The notes beneath the pieces are model-generated. The model saw only the letters and a program-made list of their open reading frames with translations. It had not been told where the DNA came from and did no database searches. 64,000 nucleotides of DNA from Caballeronia insecticola (GTDB taxonomy: Bacteria; Pseudomonadota; Gammaproteobacteria; Burkholderiales; Burkholderiaceae), in contig NC_021294.1 of assembly GCF_000402035.1 (NCBI RefSeq), forward strand, positions 992,001 through 1,056,000, given 5' to 3'. This document shows positions 9,301 to 17,755 of the stretch, piece after piece. Numbering within the stretch: position 1 is the first letter of the stretch; every line of letters begins with the position of its first letter. Both the position numbers and the translations under genes were made by a program.

Positions 9301-9706
9301 CTTGCAGCGGCTGCGTCGAAATCAACCGCTGACCGTCACCGACCTCGAAGAGTTCGAGCGAATGTTAGTTGAAGCGGGCGGGTCTCCCGAGCTTATCCGA
9401 GCCGCGGCCGAGCAGAGCGAGGGGCTCGGCATATTCATCCGATCGCTCGTCGGATTGGAACGGGAAGCCGCCATGCAAGCGTTCGGCGAGTTTGTCAGCG
9501 GCACGACTGCTACGCCGGACCAGATCGAGTTCATCAATCTTATCGTGGAAGAACTGATCCAGAACGGCGTTATGGATGCATCGCGTCTGTATGAGACTCC
9601 CTTCGTCGATATGTGCCCTTCCGGGCCCGAAACGATTTTTCTCGCGGATCAGGTACACCATTTAGTGACCGTGCTCGATTTGATTCGTGCGAGGGCGGCC
9701 GCGTAG
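6302..9706 (+). CDS. hsdR: Type I restriction endonuclease HsdR with N-terminal DUF4145 domain
   Basis: An 1134-residue motor and nuclease subunit. The first ~130 residues resemble DUF4145 (RRALEIAVAWLY, LGNLAVHGVKK), followed by a charged coiled coil at about 155-200. A PD-(D/E)xK nuclease follows (GYVDYVLW, then ALIEAKRT, near 250-270). The superfamily 2 helicase core has Walker A GTGKT near 384, DEAH near 480 and LTATP near 502. The C-terminal part looks like the EcoEI-type HsdR C-terminal domain. It lies 15 nt after hsdS. All catalytic motifs are present, so the system appears active. Assignment to the EcoEI-like (type IB) group is a judgement by eye. Confidence 0.92.
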   Translation: MSNFAFLPPEWSMLFDAASKAESFANTDPRASCFYTRRALEIAVAWLYTHDKAFKLPYQDNLSALIHEPTFRQNVGEALFTKARFIKDLGNLAVHGVKKIADPDAKNSLRELFHLCYWLARTYGRTNRPEPGLTFSLDRIPKAVTAASPVKTLEQIQRLNDELHAKDKRLSDLLADKIALDEELQTLREQVAAAKKANSAQPDTHDYSEAETRRAFIDLMLKEAGWTLDPARDHEVEVTGMPNIEGIGYVDYVLWADDGKPLALIEAKRTTRSPLEGEQQAKLYADCLEKKHGQRPVIFLSNGYENWIWDDQSYPRRALQGFYKKAELELVIQRRTSRKSLANAEIDTKIVERFYQIRAIRRIGETFEIENQRKALLVMATGTGKTRTVIALADVLMRCNWAKRILFLADRVALVNQAVGAFKTHLPDASPVNLVTDKHAEGRVFVSTYPTMMGLIDETHNGMRRFGVGHFDLVVIDEAHRSVYRKYRAIFKYFDSMLVGLTATPKDEVDKDTYSLFDLEKGVPTDAYGLDEAVANSHLVPPEPISVPLKFQREGIRYDDLSEEEKEQWDAVEWNEDGTMPTEVDSEAMNKWLFNIDTVDKALEVLMTRGQKVAGGDLLGKTIIFAKNNDHAEFIAKRFDVNYPQYKGHFARMVTYKTMYAQSIIDDFSKPEKMPHIAVSVDMLDTGIDVPEIVNLVFFKAVRSKTKFWQMVGRGTRLRPDLFGPGKDKRRFFIFDFCQNLEFFSGSQDFAEGSTVEPLGTRLFKARLDMIDALDQRSDDEMNQPEPQSYGGHLSESQLRTETAELLHAQVAAMNVDNFVVRPQRQFVDKFSNADAWTSLSPEDFHELSERVADLPTTLIDSDVEAKRFDLMVLRAQLAILQAGTGFAGLREKIQRIASELEEQIAIPAIKAQIALISAVASDEWWEDVTVPMLETVRRRLRALIKLIPKVKRKIVYTDFEDELGEMAEVTLPQVTAGLNMAKFKEKARAFLRTHENHLALQRLRRNQPLTVTDLEEFERMLVEAGGSPELIRAAAEQSEGLGIFIRSLVGLEREAAMQAFGEFVSGTTATPDQIEFINLIVEELIQNGVMDASRLYETPFVDMCPSGPETIFLADQVHHLVTVLDLIRARAAA

Positions 9707-9823
9707 AAGGCTTCGTTGCGGTGATCTAACCGCGCGGTGCGTGGCCCAAAGCGGAACGCCATTGAAGGCACTGCGGTGGGTGGGTATGACGTCGAATCTG
9801 TCTCATCCCCCCATGCTAGACTC

Positions 9824-9839
9824 CTGTACATGCATACAG
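9824..9839 (+). promoter_or_regulatory. LexA (SOS) box over the helicase start codon
   Basis: CTGTACATGCATACAG matches the LexA consensus CTGT-N8-ACAG with an AT-rich core. The ATG of the downstream gene lies inside it (9830-9832). A possible -10 hexamer TAGACT (9817-9822) abuts it, so LexA binding would block initiation. Confidence 0.75.
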
Positions 9840-12160
9840 TACCCGCGCCCGCCTACACCGTCGCCGTGCGTGCGCTATGCGAGTTCACGGCGAAGCTCGG
9901 CGACCTCGATCTGCGCTTCACGCCATCGCCGAGTGCGCAGGAAGGTGTCGCGGGCCATGTGACCGTCACCGGGCGGCGGCCGGCGGGTTACCAGAAGGAA
10001 ATCACGCTGTCCGAGGAATACGGTTCGCTGTGCGTGCGCGGCCGCGCCGACGGCTACGATCCCGCGCTCAACCGTCTCGAAGAAATCAAAACGCATCGCG
10101 GCAAGCTCGAATCGATGCCGCAGAACCATCGGCATCTGCACTGGGCTCAGGCGCGTGTGTACGGGCATCTGATGTGCCGCAAACTCGGCATCGCGGAAAT
10201 CGACATCGCGCTCGTGTATTTCGATATCGTCGATCAAACCGAAACCGTGCTCGTCGAAACGCACACAGCGAGCGCGCTCGCCGCGCATTTCGAGGCCCAG
10301 TGCGAGCGTTTCATCGCGTGGGCGCGTCAGGAATTGCAGCACGGCGCGGCGCGCGATACCGCCCTCACGGCACTCGCGTTTCCTCACGCGGATTTCCGCC
10401 CCGGACAGCGCGCATTGGCCGAAGCGGTGTATCGCTCCGCGCTGTCGGGACGATGTCTCGCCGCACAAGCGCCGACGGGCATCGGCAAGACGGTCGGCAC
10501 GCTGTTTCCGCTGCTCAAGGCATGGCCCGGCCAGCAGCTCGACAAAATCTTCTTTCTCACGGCAAAAAGCGCAGGACGGCAACTCGCGCTCGACGCGCTG
10601 ACGACGCTCGCCGTGAAGCCGCTGCGCGTTGTCGAACTGGTCGCGCGCGACAAGGCCTGCGAGTATCCCGATCGCGCCTGTCATGGCGAGTCGTGTCCGC
10701 TCGCGCGCGGCTTCTACGATCGTCTGTCCGATGCCCGCGCCGCCGCGCTGCAACGCGCGCAGCTCGACCGCGTGTCGATCGCCGAAGTCGCGCGGGCGCA
10801 TGAAGTCTGTCCGTATTATCTGAGCCAGGAAGTGTCGCGCTGGGCCGATGTGATCGTCGGCGACTACAACTATTACTTCGATACCAGCGCCATGCTCTTC
10901 GCGCTCGCGGAGACGAATCGCTGGCGCGTGGCCGTGCTCGTCGACGAAGCGCATAACCTCGTCGAACGCGCGCGCGGCATGTATTCCGCGACGCTCGATC
11001 AATCCACCTTCGACGCCATGCGCCGCGCCGCGCCGCCGCTCTTGAAAAAGATCCTCGGCCGCATCGCGCGAAGCCTGCGCGAGACGACGCGCGAGCAGGA
11101 CGCGGCGGGCATCGAATACGCGGCCCACGCAGAGCCGCCTGCGTCTCTCCTGACCACGCTCGGCCAGGCCGTCTCGCAGATGACGGACATGCTCGGCGAG
11201 CAGCCCGAGCTTTTCACGCCCGACATCCTGCGTTTCTATTTCGACGCCGTGCATTTCACGCGCATCGCGGAGCGCTTCGGCCCGCATTCGATCTTCGACA
11301 TCACGCTCGGCCGCATCGGTGCGGGCGCGAGTGCGGGCGCAAAGCAGCGTAAAGCCACGCTGTGCCTGCGCAACGTGATTCCGGCGCCGCATCTCGCGCC
11401 GCGTTTCGCGCGCGCCCACAGCGTCGCGCTCTTTTCCGCGACGCTCACGCCCGCGCACTTTTACGCCGATACGCTTGGGCTGCCGGCGTCGAGCGTGCGC
11501 ATCGATGTCGAATCGCCCTTCAACGCCGAGCAACTCGATGTGCGCGCCATCGCCGACATCTCCACGCGGTATCGCGACCGCGAACGTTCGGTGGAACGCA
11601 TCGCCGATCTGATCGCCGCGCAGTTTCATCGCGACGAGGGTAACTATCTGAGCTTTTTTAGCAGCTTCGAGTATCTCGCGCAGGTCGCGGCGGCGCTCGC
11701 GGCGCGCCATCCGTCGATTCCGTGCTGGCAGCAATCGCGCGCGATGAGCGAGCCGGCGCAACGCGAATTCCTCGCGCGCTTCGCACCGGACGGACGCGGC
11801 GTCGGCTTTGCGGTGCTGGGCGGCGCGTTCGGCGAAGCGATCGATCTGCCCGGCACGCGGCTGATCGGCGCGTTCGTCGCCACGCTCGGCCTGCCGCAAC
11901 TGAACCCCGTCAATCAGCAGATGAAAGCGCGCATGCACGACGCGTTCGGCGAGGGCTACGCATATGCGTATCTGTTCCCCGGCTTGCAGAAGGTCGTGCA
12001 GGCGGCCGGGCGCGTGATTCGCGGACCGGGCGACCGCGGCGTGCTCTATCTGATCGACGACCGCTTCACGCGCGCCGACGTGCGCCGCCTGTTGCCCGCG
12101 TGGTGGCAGGTCAAGGTGCAGCGACTGCGCGACTCGGACTCGGGGAACACCATCGTTTAG
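9830..12160 (+). CDS. DinG/XPD-type Fe-S DNA helicase with N-terminal PD-(D/E)xK nuclease domain
   Basis: A 776-residue protein. The N-terminal domain has a Cas4/RecB-like nuclease signature (GRADGY with Asp74, EEIKT with Glu85 and Lys87). The helicase part has Walker A APTGIGKT (214-221) and DEAH (372-375). Four Cys (277, 284, 289, 327) are spaced as in the Fe-S cluster of DinG/XPD helicases. Motif VI is QAAGRVIRGPGDRG near the C terminus. It probably unwinds and trims DNA during repair. Start chosen at ATG 9830 because homology-like sequence (YTVAVRALCEFTAK) begins just after it. No ribosome-binding site is visible; the mRNA may be leaderless. The LexA box over the start predicts SOS induction. 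Confidence 0.85.
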   Translation: MHTVPAPAYTVAVRALCEFTAKLGDLDLRFTPSPSAQEGVAGHVTVTGRRPAGYQKEITLSEEYGSLCVRGRADGYDPALNRLEEIKTHRGKLESMPQNHRHLHWAQARVYGHLMCRKLGIAEIDIALVYFDIVDQTETVLVETHTASALAAHFEAQCERFIAWARQELQHGAARDTALTALAFPHADFRPGQRALAEAVYRSALSGRCLAAQAPTGIGKTVGTLFPLLKAWPGQQLDKIFFLTAKSAGRQLALDALTTLAVKPLRVVELVARDKACEYPDRACHGESCPLARGFYDRLSDARAAALQRAQLDRVSIAEVARAHEVCPYYLSQEVSRWADVIVGDYNYYFDTSAMLFALAETNRWRVAVLVDEAHNLVERARGMYSATLDQSTFDAMRRAAPPLLKKILGRIARSLRETTREQDAAGIEYAAHAEPPASLLTTLGQAVSQMTDMLGEQPELFTPDILRFYFDAVHFTRIAERFGPHSIFDITLGRIGAGASAGAKQRKATLCLRNVIPAPHLAPRFARAHSVALFSATLTPAHFYADTLGLPASSVRIDVESPFNAEQLDVRAIADISTRYRDRERSVERIADLIAAQFHRDEGNYLSFFSSFEYLAQVAAALAARHPSIPCWQQSRAMSEPAQREFLARFAPDGRGVGFAVLGGAFGEAIDLPGTRLIGAFVATLGLPQLNPVNQQMKARMHDAFGEGYAYAYLFPGLQKVVQAAGRVIRGPGDRGVLYLIDDRFTRADVRRLLPAWWQVKVQRLRDSDSGNTIV

Positions 12161-12276
12161 ACGTGCGGGCGGCTGCCGTTAACTGAGCAATCGCGGGCAC
12201 TCGTCTTGCTCATCTTCGGCACCCTCACGGGAAGATTGTCCCTAACGGGCCGCAGAGCCCTTATTGGAGAACCCAC

Positions 12277-12771
12277 ATGTCTATCGCTCAATCCCCGCGA
12301 CAACCCGATGCGCTCGATATGCTCGAAGCCGATCACCGCGCCGTCGAGCAGCTTTTCGACGCGTTCGAACGTGCGCCGCACGACGATATCGAACGCAAGA
12401 CCACGCTCGTGCAGCGCGCGTGCGAACTGCTTTCGATTCACGCGATCGTCGAGGAGGAAATGCTCTATCCGGCCGCTCATGCCGCGCTCGGCAATACGAA
12501 AGTGATCGACGTCGACGAAGCCTATGTCGAGCATTTTCTGGTCAAGACGCTAATCGAAAAATTCGCCGATCTGAAGGCCGGCGACACGGGCTTCGACGCG
12601 ACCTTCAAAGTGCTCAAGGAAACTGTGACGCATCACGTCGAGGAAGAGGAAACGACGCTGTTTCCCGAAGTGCGCAAGACCAGCATCGATCTGATGACGC
12701 TCGGCCGCAAGATCGAAGCGCGCAAGCAGGCATTGCAGAAGCGCATCACCGAAGTGGCGATGGCGCACTGA
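12277..12771 (+). CDS. Hemerythrin HHE domain protein
   Basis: A 164-residue four-helix cytoplasmic protein with the di-iron ligand pattern of HHE hemerythrins: His20, His55/Glu59, His86 and His119-His120/Glu124 (motifs EADHRAVEQL, IHAIVEEEMLYP, VEHFLVK, HHVEEEETTLFPE). Such proteins bind O2, NO or sense redox state through a di-iron centre. A good ribosome-binding site (GGAGA) precedes the ATG by 7 nt. It begins a run of redox-related genes. Role in O2/NO handling is an inference from the family. Confidence 0.88.
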   Translation: MSIAQSPRQPDALDMLEADHRAVEQLFDAFERAPHDDIERKTTLVQRACELLSIHAIVEEEMLYPAAHAALGNTKVIDVDEAYVEHFLVKTLIEKFADLKAGDTGFDATFKVLKETVTHHVEEEETTLFPEVRKTSIDLMTLGRKIEARKQALQKRITEVAMAH

Positions 12772-12858
12772 TACGGCGTCGAGCGAATTACGCAGCAAGA
12801 GCCGGAGTGCGAGCGGCGCACACTGCCATCAAAATAGGCACTTCCGGAGAAAAATACG

Positions 12859-13590
12859 ATGACAGTACTTGCACAGGCCGCCGTTTCGCTCGACGAGCGC
12901 ATCGACGCGCTCGACTGGCCCGATATCGAAGCGCAACTCGACAGCTACGGCAGCGCCACCGCGCCCGCGCTTCTATTGCGCGACGAATGCGAGGCGCTTG
13001 CCGCCCTTTACGATCGCGACGGGATTTTTCGCAGCCGCGTCGTGATGGAGCGGCACGGTTTTGGTCGCGGCGAGTACAAATACTTCGCGTATCCGCTGCC
13101 CGATCCGATCGCCGATGTGCGGCGCGCCGCGTACCCGCATCTCGCGCCGATCGCCAATCGCTGGAACGACGTGACGGGCATCGAGACGCGTTATCCGCGC
13201 GAGCATGCGGCGTTTATCGAGCGATGTCATCGCGCGGGACAGACGCGCCCGACGCCGCTGATGCTGCGCTACGTGCCCGGCGACTTTAACTGCCTGCATC
13301 AGGACCTGTACGGCGAACACGTCTTCCCAATCCAGATGGCAATTTTGCTTTCAGCGCCCGGCCGGGATTTCACGGGCGGCGAGTTCGTGATGACGGAACA
13401 GCGTCCGCGGATGCAGTCGCGCGTGGAAGCCGTGCCGCTGGCGCAAGGCGATGCAGTGTTCTTCGCGGTGCATCATCGGCCGGTGCAGGGCACGCGCGGG
13501 CCGTATCGCGTGAATATGCGGCATGGCGTGAGCCGTCTGCGTTCGGGACGGCGCCATATGCTCGGGGTGATCTTTCACGACGCGCAGTAG
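12859..13590 (+). CDS. 2-oxoglutarate/Fe(II)-dependent oxygenase
   Basis: A 243-residue dioxygenase of the prolyl-4-hydroxylase-like type. Iron ligands are His147 and Asp149 (LHQDLYGEHVFP) and the distal His222. The 2-oxoglutarate-binding Arg follows in HGVSRLRSGRRHMLG. Length and motif spacing are complete. It lies 87 nt after the hemerythrin gene in the same direction, possibly co-transcribed. The substrate (protein, nucleic acid or small molecule) cannot be told. Confidence 0.82.
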   Translation: MTVLAQAAVSLDERIDALDWPDIEAQLDSYGSATAPALLLRDECEALAALYDRDGIFRSRVVMERHGFGRGEYKYFAYPLPDPIADVRRAAYPHLAPIANRWNDVTGIETRYPREHAAFIERCHRAGQTRPTPLMLRYVPGDFNCLHQDLYGEHVFPIQMAILLSAPGRDFTGGEFVMTEQRPRMQSRVEAVPLAQGDAVFFAVHHRPVQGTRGPYRVNMRHGVSRLRSGRRHMLGVIFHDAQ

Positions 13591-13616
13591 TCGCGTCGTG
13601 TCCAACACGGCGACGC

Positions 13617-14285
13617 TTATTCGTTCTCTTCGAAATAGTGACCGAAGCGCGCCTGTTTGGTCTTGATATAGCGCTCGTTTTCCTCGCGCATCGGAATGGC
13701 CAGCGCGACGCGCTCGCATACCGGAATGTCGTGCTTGAGCAGCGTGTCGAACTTCGACGGATTGTTGCTCATCAGGCGCACGGACTTCACGTTCATCGCG
13801 CGCAGAATGGCGGCGGCGGAGTCGTATTCGCGGGCGTCGTCGGGAAGGCCGAGATGCAGGTTCGCATCGACGGTATCGAGCCCCTGCTCTTGCAGCGCGT
13901 ACGCGCGAATCTTGTTCGCGAGCCCGATGCCGCGCCCTTCATGTCCGCGCAGATACAGGAGGATGCCGCGGTCTTCGGCGGCGATGTAGCGCAGCGCCAG
14001 ATCGAGCTGCTCGCCGCAGTCGCAACGATAGGAACCGAAGACGTCGCCGGTCACGCATTCGGAGTGCAGACGCGTCAGCACCGATTCGCCGTTGCTGACG
14101 TCGCCCATCACGAAGGCAATGTGTTCGACCGCCGTATGCTTCACGCGATACACGTAGGACCCGAAGGTGCCGTAGCGGGTCGGAATGGTGGCGGTCGCCA
14201 CGAGTTCGACGTCGGCGCACTCGTCGCATTCGCCGAAGCGGTGTTGCGGGGGCTGCACGTCCTGCGAGGGAGAAGCGGTTTTCAT
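13617..14285 (-). CDS. ribA: GTP cyclohydrolase II
   Basis: First step of riboflavin synthesis: opens GTP to the pyrimidine precursor with release of formate and diphosphate. The zinc ligands Cys77, Cys88 and Cys90 lie in [21 protein letters not shown], and the active-site stretch is [15 protein letters not shown]. The protein is a stand-alone RibA of 222 residues with an N-terminal extension of about 25 residues containing a CDEC pair, longer than in E. coli. ATG 14285 is preferred to the TTG two codons upstream. It converges on the dioxygenase gene, with a GC-rich hairpin-forming gap of 26 bp. Confidence 0.93.
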   Translation of the reverse strand: MKTASPSQDVQPPQHRFGECDECADVELVATATIPTRYGTFGSYVYRVKHTAVEHIAFVMGDVSNGESVLTRLHSECVTGDVFGSYRCDCGEQLDLALRYIAAEDRGILLYLRGHEGRGIGLANKIRAYALQEQGLDTVDANLHLGLPDDAREYDSAAAILRAMNVKSVRLMSNNPSKFDTLLKHDIPVCERVALAIPMREENERYIKTKQARFGHYFEENE

Positions 14286-14462
14286 AGTCAATCAGCGAGT
14301 CCACGACGGCGGATGGCGCGGCAATCGATCACGCCCGATCGCGCCAGCCCGGCCCGCCATGTTAAAGCCCATCGGGAAAGTTTGCAGATTGTCGCACGGC
14401 GCACGCCGCTTCCTGCGCTTTCCCGTATAGGTGTTCCGCTTAATTCAAGCTTCGTGCGCGTC

Positions 14463-15158
14463 TCAGGCCGGTTGCTCGAAGTTGCCCGGGCTGCGGTCGG
14501 TCGCGCGCCATTCGGGTTTGCGCGCCGGATCGGCCTTCTGCAGCGCCGCGCGCACGCCGGCGGCGTCGAGATCGGCGGTGTAGACGGGCGTCGCCGGTTG
14601 CTGACGCCAGGAATCGTCGATAGCGCCTGCATCGACGGGATCGAAGCCGATTTCATCGACGAGCTTCATCACGACCGCTTTCGCCTTCGCATCGTCGCCC
14701 GCGACCGGCAGCGCGATACGTCCCGGCGTGCCCGCAGGCTTGCCGAAATTGCGCAAATGCTCGGCGTAGATGTTGTTGAACGCCTTGATCACCGGCCGGC
14801 CGATCTGCTGCTCGACCCAGCGGCTTTCGGTCGCGCCCGCCTCGATGCCGTCGATGCGCCCGTCGCGCTGCCGCGGATAGTAGTTGCCGGTGTCGATGAC
14901 CACCACACTGGCCGGCACGTCCGCGAACAGGTCTTTCGCCAGATTGGGCACCTTGGCCTCCGGAATCGTCACGACGACGACATCCGCGCCTTCCACCGCC
15001 TCCGCCGCTTCCACGGCCGTAGCGCCGGTCGATTGTGCGACCTCGGCCAGCGACGCCGGCCCACGCGAATTGGCGATGCGCACTTCATGGCCGTTTTCGC
15101 CAAACCGCAAGGCCAGCACCGACCCAATATTGCCGGCTCCGATTATTCCGATTTTCAT
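14463..15158 (-). CDS. NADP-binding oxidoreductase, F420-dependent-reductase-like
   Basis: A 231-residue Rossmann-fold protein with the dinucleotide motif MKIGIIGAGNIGS at the N terminus and features of the NADPH:F420 reductase / ProC-like family (VVVVTIPEAKVPNLAKDLF, NTGNYYPRQ, VIKAFNNIYAEHL). ATG 15158 is chosen because it opens the Rossmann strand and has a strong ribosome-binding site (AAGGAGG, 5 nt spacing). Burkholderia-type bacteria are not known to rely on F420 for this family, so the real substrate is open. The gene diverges from ahpC and could be co-regulated with it. Confidence 0.78.
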   Translation of the reverse strand: MKIGIIGAGNIGSVLALRFGENGHEVRIANSRGPASLAEVAQSTGATAVEAAEAVEGADVVVVTIPEAKVPNLAKDLFADVPASVVVIDTGNYYPRQRDGRIDGIEAGATESRWVEQQIGRPVIKAFNNIYAEHLRNFGKPAGTPGRIALPVAGDDAKAKAVVMKLVDEIGFDPVDAGAIDDSWRQQPATPVYTADLDAAGVRAALQKADPARKPEWRATDRSPGNFEQPA

Positions 15159-15288
15159 ATTGCCTCCTTGAAATGCCACTGAAAACATTCAAATGTTTAA
15201 ATGAACCCGGAGAACACGGCGCGCAAGCGCGATGCCTATCCGGAAAATGGCCGCAAAATCGGGCGCGAACGCGAAAAATATCGAGCCA

Positions 15289-15325
15289 ATAGTCTCGGCC
15301 TATCTTAACAATAAAATCAATCCAC
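15289..15325 (+). promoter_or_regulatory. Candidate OxyR binding site and ahpC promoter
   Basis: The OxyR pattern ATAG-N7-CTAT-N7-ATAG-N7-CTAT is matched as ATAG (15289), CTAT (15300), ATAA (15311) and a weak fourth element CCAC (15322), all at the correct 11-bp spacing. It ends where a -35 would lie (TTCGCG, 15326-15331) for a -10 TATAGT at 15350-15355. This is the usual geometry for an OxyR-activated promoter. It lies 72 bp before ahpC. Confidence 0.55.
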
Positions 15326-15396
15326 TTCGCGTCTACGATAGTTTTCCTGTATAGTTCACTTACTTCTTCAACACCACTCCAAAGAGGAATCTGGTA

Positions 15397-15960
15397 ATGC
15401 CCATCATCAACAGTCAAGTCCAGCCGTTCAAAGCAACCGCCTACCACAATGGCGAGTTCCAGACCGTCACCGATGAGAGCCTGAAGGGCAAGTGGTCGGT
15501 GTTCGTGTTCTATCCGGCCGACTTCACGTTCGTGTGCCCGACCGAATTGGGCGACCTGGCTGACCGCTACGAAGAATTCAAGAAGCTTGGCGTGGAAATC
15601 TACTCGGTGTCGACCGACACGCACTTCACGCACAAGGCATGGCACGACACGTCGGACACCATCAGCAAGATCAAGTACCCGATGATCGCCGATCCGACGC
15701 TGGCTATCTCGCGCGCGTTCGACGTGCTGATCGAGGAAGAAGGCCTGGCGCTGCGCGGCACGTTCGTGATCAATCCGGAAGGCCAGATCAAGCTGTGCGA
15801 AATCCACGACAACGGCATCGGCCGTGACGCGGGCGAACTGCTCCGCAAGGTTCAGGCAGCGCAATACATCGCCAAGAACCCGGGTCAAGTGTGCCCCGCC
15901 AAGTGGACGCCGGGCGCTGAAACGCTGACCCCGTCGCTCGACCTGATCGGCAAGATCTAA
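15397..15960 (+). CDS. ahpC: Alkyl hydroperoxide reductase, peroxiredoxin subunit
   Basis: A 187-residue typical 2-Cys peroxiredoxin. The peroxidatic Cys47 is in [10 protein letters not shown] and the resolving Cys166 in [10 protein letters not shown], followed by the C-terminal tail ending SLDLIGKI. It reduces H2O2 and organic hydroperoxides in the cytoplasm and is itself reduced by AhpF, encoded 145 bp downstream. Codon use is strongly biased, as for an abundant protein. The ATG follows AAAGAGGAATC. An OxyR-like site lies upstream. Confidence 0.96.
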   Translation: MPIINSQVQPFKATAYHNGEFQTVTDESLKGKWSVFVFYPADFTFVCPTELGDLADRYEEFKKLGVEIYSVSTDTHFTHKAWHDTSDTISKIKYPMIADPTLAISRAFDVLIEEEGLALRGTFVINPEGQIKLCEIHDNGIGRDAGELLRKVQAAQYIAKNPGQVCPAKWTPGAETLTPSLDLIGKI

Positions 15961-16078
15961 GACTCGGTTCTCACGAGTCGTCTGGAGCCCGCCGCGCGTC
16001 TGCGGCCGGCTCACCCCCTGAAAACGCGTTCGTCCGGCGCTGCGAATTTCGCAGCGTCGCGGCGAAGCGCGTTTGCAA
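15961..16078 (+). other. Hairpin-rich spacer between ahpC and ahpF
   Basis: GACTCG/CGAGTC (15961-15966, 15974-15979) folds directly after the ahpC stop. A second structure has CGCTGCGAA/TTCGCAGCG (16038-16056) nested inside AAACGCG/CGCGTTT (16022-16028, 16068-16074). No U-run follows either stem, so they look more like RNA-stabilising or processing elements than terminators. They could keep ahpC mRNA more abundant than ahpF mRNA. Confidence 0.45.
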
Positions 16079-16105
16079 TACCCAAGTCACGGAACGGACA
16101 TCGCC

Positions 16106-17692
16106 ATGCTCGACGCCAACCTCAAGAATCAGTTAAAAGCCTATCTGGAAAAGGTCACCCGGCCGATCGAACTCGTCGCCTTCCTCGACGACGGCGACAA
16201 GTCGCGCGAGCTGAAAAGCCTGCTCGACGAAATCGCCTCGCTGTCCACGCGGATCAGCGTCGTCGAGAAAGAGGACGCTGCCGCGCGCCGTCCGTCGTTC
16301 ACCATCGGCGAGCCGGGCAAGCCCGCGGGCATCCATTTCGCCGGCATTCCGATGGGCCACGAATTCACGTCGCTCGTGCTGGCGCTGCTGCAGACCGGCG
16401 GCCATCCGATCAAGCTCGACGACGCCACCATCGAACAAATCCGTAATCTCGACGGCGACTACGCCTTCGAGACGTATTTCTCGCTGTCGTGCCAGAACTG
16501 CCCGGAAGTCGTGCAGGCGCTCAACGTGATGGCGATCATCAATCCGCGCATCAAACACGTTGCGATCGACGGCGCGCTGTTTCAGGCGGAAGTCGAAGCG
16601 CGCGAAGTGATGGCCGTGCCGACGATGTTCCTCAACGGCGCAGCATTCGGCTCGGGCCGCAGCGGCGTGAAAGAAATTCTGGCGAAGCTCGATTCGGGTT
16701 CGGCCGAGCGCGCCGCGAAGGAACTGGAAAACAAGCCGGTGTTCGACGTGCTGATCGTCGGCGGCGGACCGGCGGGCGCGGCAGCGGCGATCTACGCGGC
16801 GCGCAAGGGCATTGCGACCGGCGTCGTCGCGGAACGCTTCGGCGGCCAGGTGCTCGACACGATGGCGATCGAAAACTTCGTCTCCGTGCAGGAAACCGAA
16901 GGACCGAAGTTCGCGACCGCGCTGGAGCAGCACGTCAAGAGCTATGAAGTCGACGTAATGGACGTGCAGCGCGCCGACAAGCTCGTGCCGGGACGCGTAA
17001 ACGAGATTCATCTCGCGAACGGCGCGGTGCTGAAGGCGAAGACCGTGATTCTCTCGACCGGCGCGCGCTGGCGCGAAATCAACGTGCCGGGCGAGCGTGA
17101 GTATCGCGGCCGCGGCGTTGCGTATTGCCCGCACTGCGACGGCCCGCTGTTCAAGGGCAAGCGCGTCGCGGTCATCGGCGGCGGCAATTCGGGCGTGGAA
17201 GCCGCCATCGATCTCGCCGGCATCGTCTCGGCGGTCACGCTGATCGAATTCGGCACCGAGTTGCGCGCCGACGCAGTGCTGCAGAAGAAGCTGAAGAGCA
17301 TGCCGAACGTGACGATCGTCACGAACGCGCAGACCACCGAAATTTCCGGCGACGGCAAGAAGGTCGACGGCCTCACCTACACGGACCGCGCGACGGGCGC
17401 GAGCCATCGCGTGGCACTGGAAGGCGTGTTCGTGCAGATCGGCCTCGTGCCGAACACCGAATGGCTCAAGGGCACGGTGGAGTTGTCGAAGCACGGCGAG
17501 ATCGTCGTCGATGCGAAGGGCGCGACCTCGTTGCCCGGCGTATTCGCCGCGGGCGACGTGACGACCGTGCCGTACAAGCAGATCGTGATCGCGGTCGGCG
17601 AAGGCGCGAAGGCGTCGCTCTCCGCGTTCGACCACCTGATCCGTGCGTCGGTGGAAGATGAAGCAGTGGTCGAAGAAGAAGTGACGGCGTGA
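16106..17692 (+). CDS. ahpF: Alkyl hydroperoxide reductase, flavoprotein subunit
   Basis: A 528-residue flavoenzyme that passes electrons from NADH to AhpC. The N-terminal thioredoxin-like tandem contains the SCQNC redox pair at Cys129/Cys132, the same positions as in E. coli AhpF. The C-terminal thioredoxin-reductase half has FAD motif [17 protein letters not shown], the second disulfide YCPHCDGP, the NAD motif [15 protein letters not shown] and the FAD end [12 protein letters not shown] 16106 gives the family start [16 protein letters not shown] strong intrinsic terminator follows. Confidence 0.95.
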   Translation: MLDANLKNQLKAYLEKVTRPIELVAFLDDGDKSRELKSLLDEIASLSTRISVVEKEDAAARRPSFTIGEPGKPAGIHFAGIPMGHEFTSLVLALLQTGGHPIKLDDATIEQIRNLDGDYAFETYFSLSCQNCPEVVQALNVMAIINPRIKHVAIDGALFQAEVEAREVMAVPTMFLNGAAFGSGRSGVKEILAKLDSGSAERAAKELENKPVFDVLIVGGGPAGAAAAIYAARKGIATGVVAERFGGQVLDTMAIENFVSVQETEGPKFATALEQHVKSYEVDVMDVQRADKLVPGRVNEIHLANGAVLKAKTVILSTGARWREINVPGEREYRGRGVAYCPHCDGPLFKGKRVAVIGGGNSGVEAAIDLAGIVSAVTLIEFGTELRADAVLQKKLKSMPNVTIVTNAQTTEISGDGKKVDGLTYTDRATGASHRVALEGVFVQIGLVPNTEWLKGTVELSKHGEIVVDAKGATSLPGVFAAGDVTTVPYKQIVIAVGEGAKASLSAFDHLIRASVEDEAVVEEEVTA

Positions 17693-17720
17693 GCGACTAG
17701 CGCGGCGTCATGGTGACCGG

Positions 17721-17750
17721 AGGCGAACGGGGCGACCCGTTCGCCTTTTT
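17721..17750 (+). terminator. Rho-independent terminator of ahpF
   Basis: Perfect 11-bp stem AGGCGAACGGG / CCCGTTCGCCT with a GCGA tetraloop, followed by a run of Ts. It ends transcription six bases before the stop codon of the convergent kinase gene. Confidence 0.9.
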
Positions 17751-17755
17751 CGTTT

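Noticed and set aside
3430..9829. Flanking direct repeats or an integrase marking the R-M island as a mobile element
   Set aside because: No transposase, integrase, tRNA or clear terminal repeat is visible; only the composition suggests transfer.
16133..17635. 500-codon minus-strand frame opposite ahpF
   Set aside because: AhpF has both redox CxxC pairs and nucleotide motifs; the antisense frame is His/Arg-rich and has no homology-like features.
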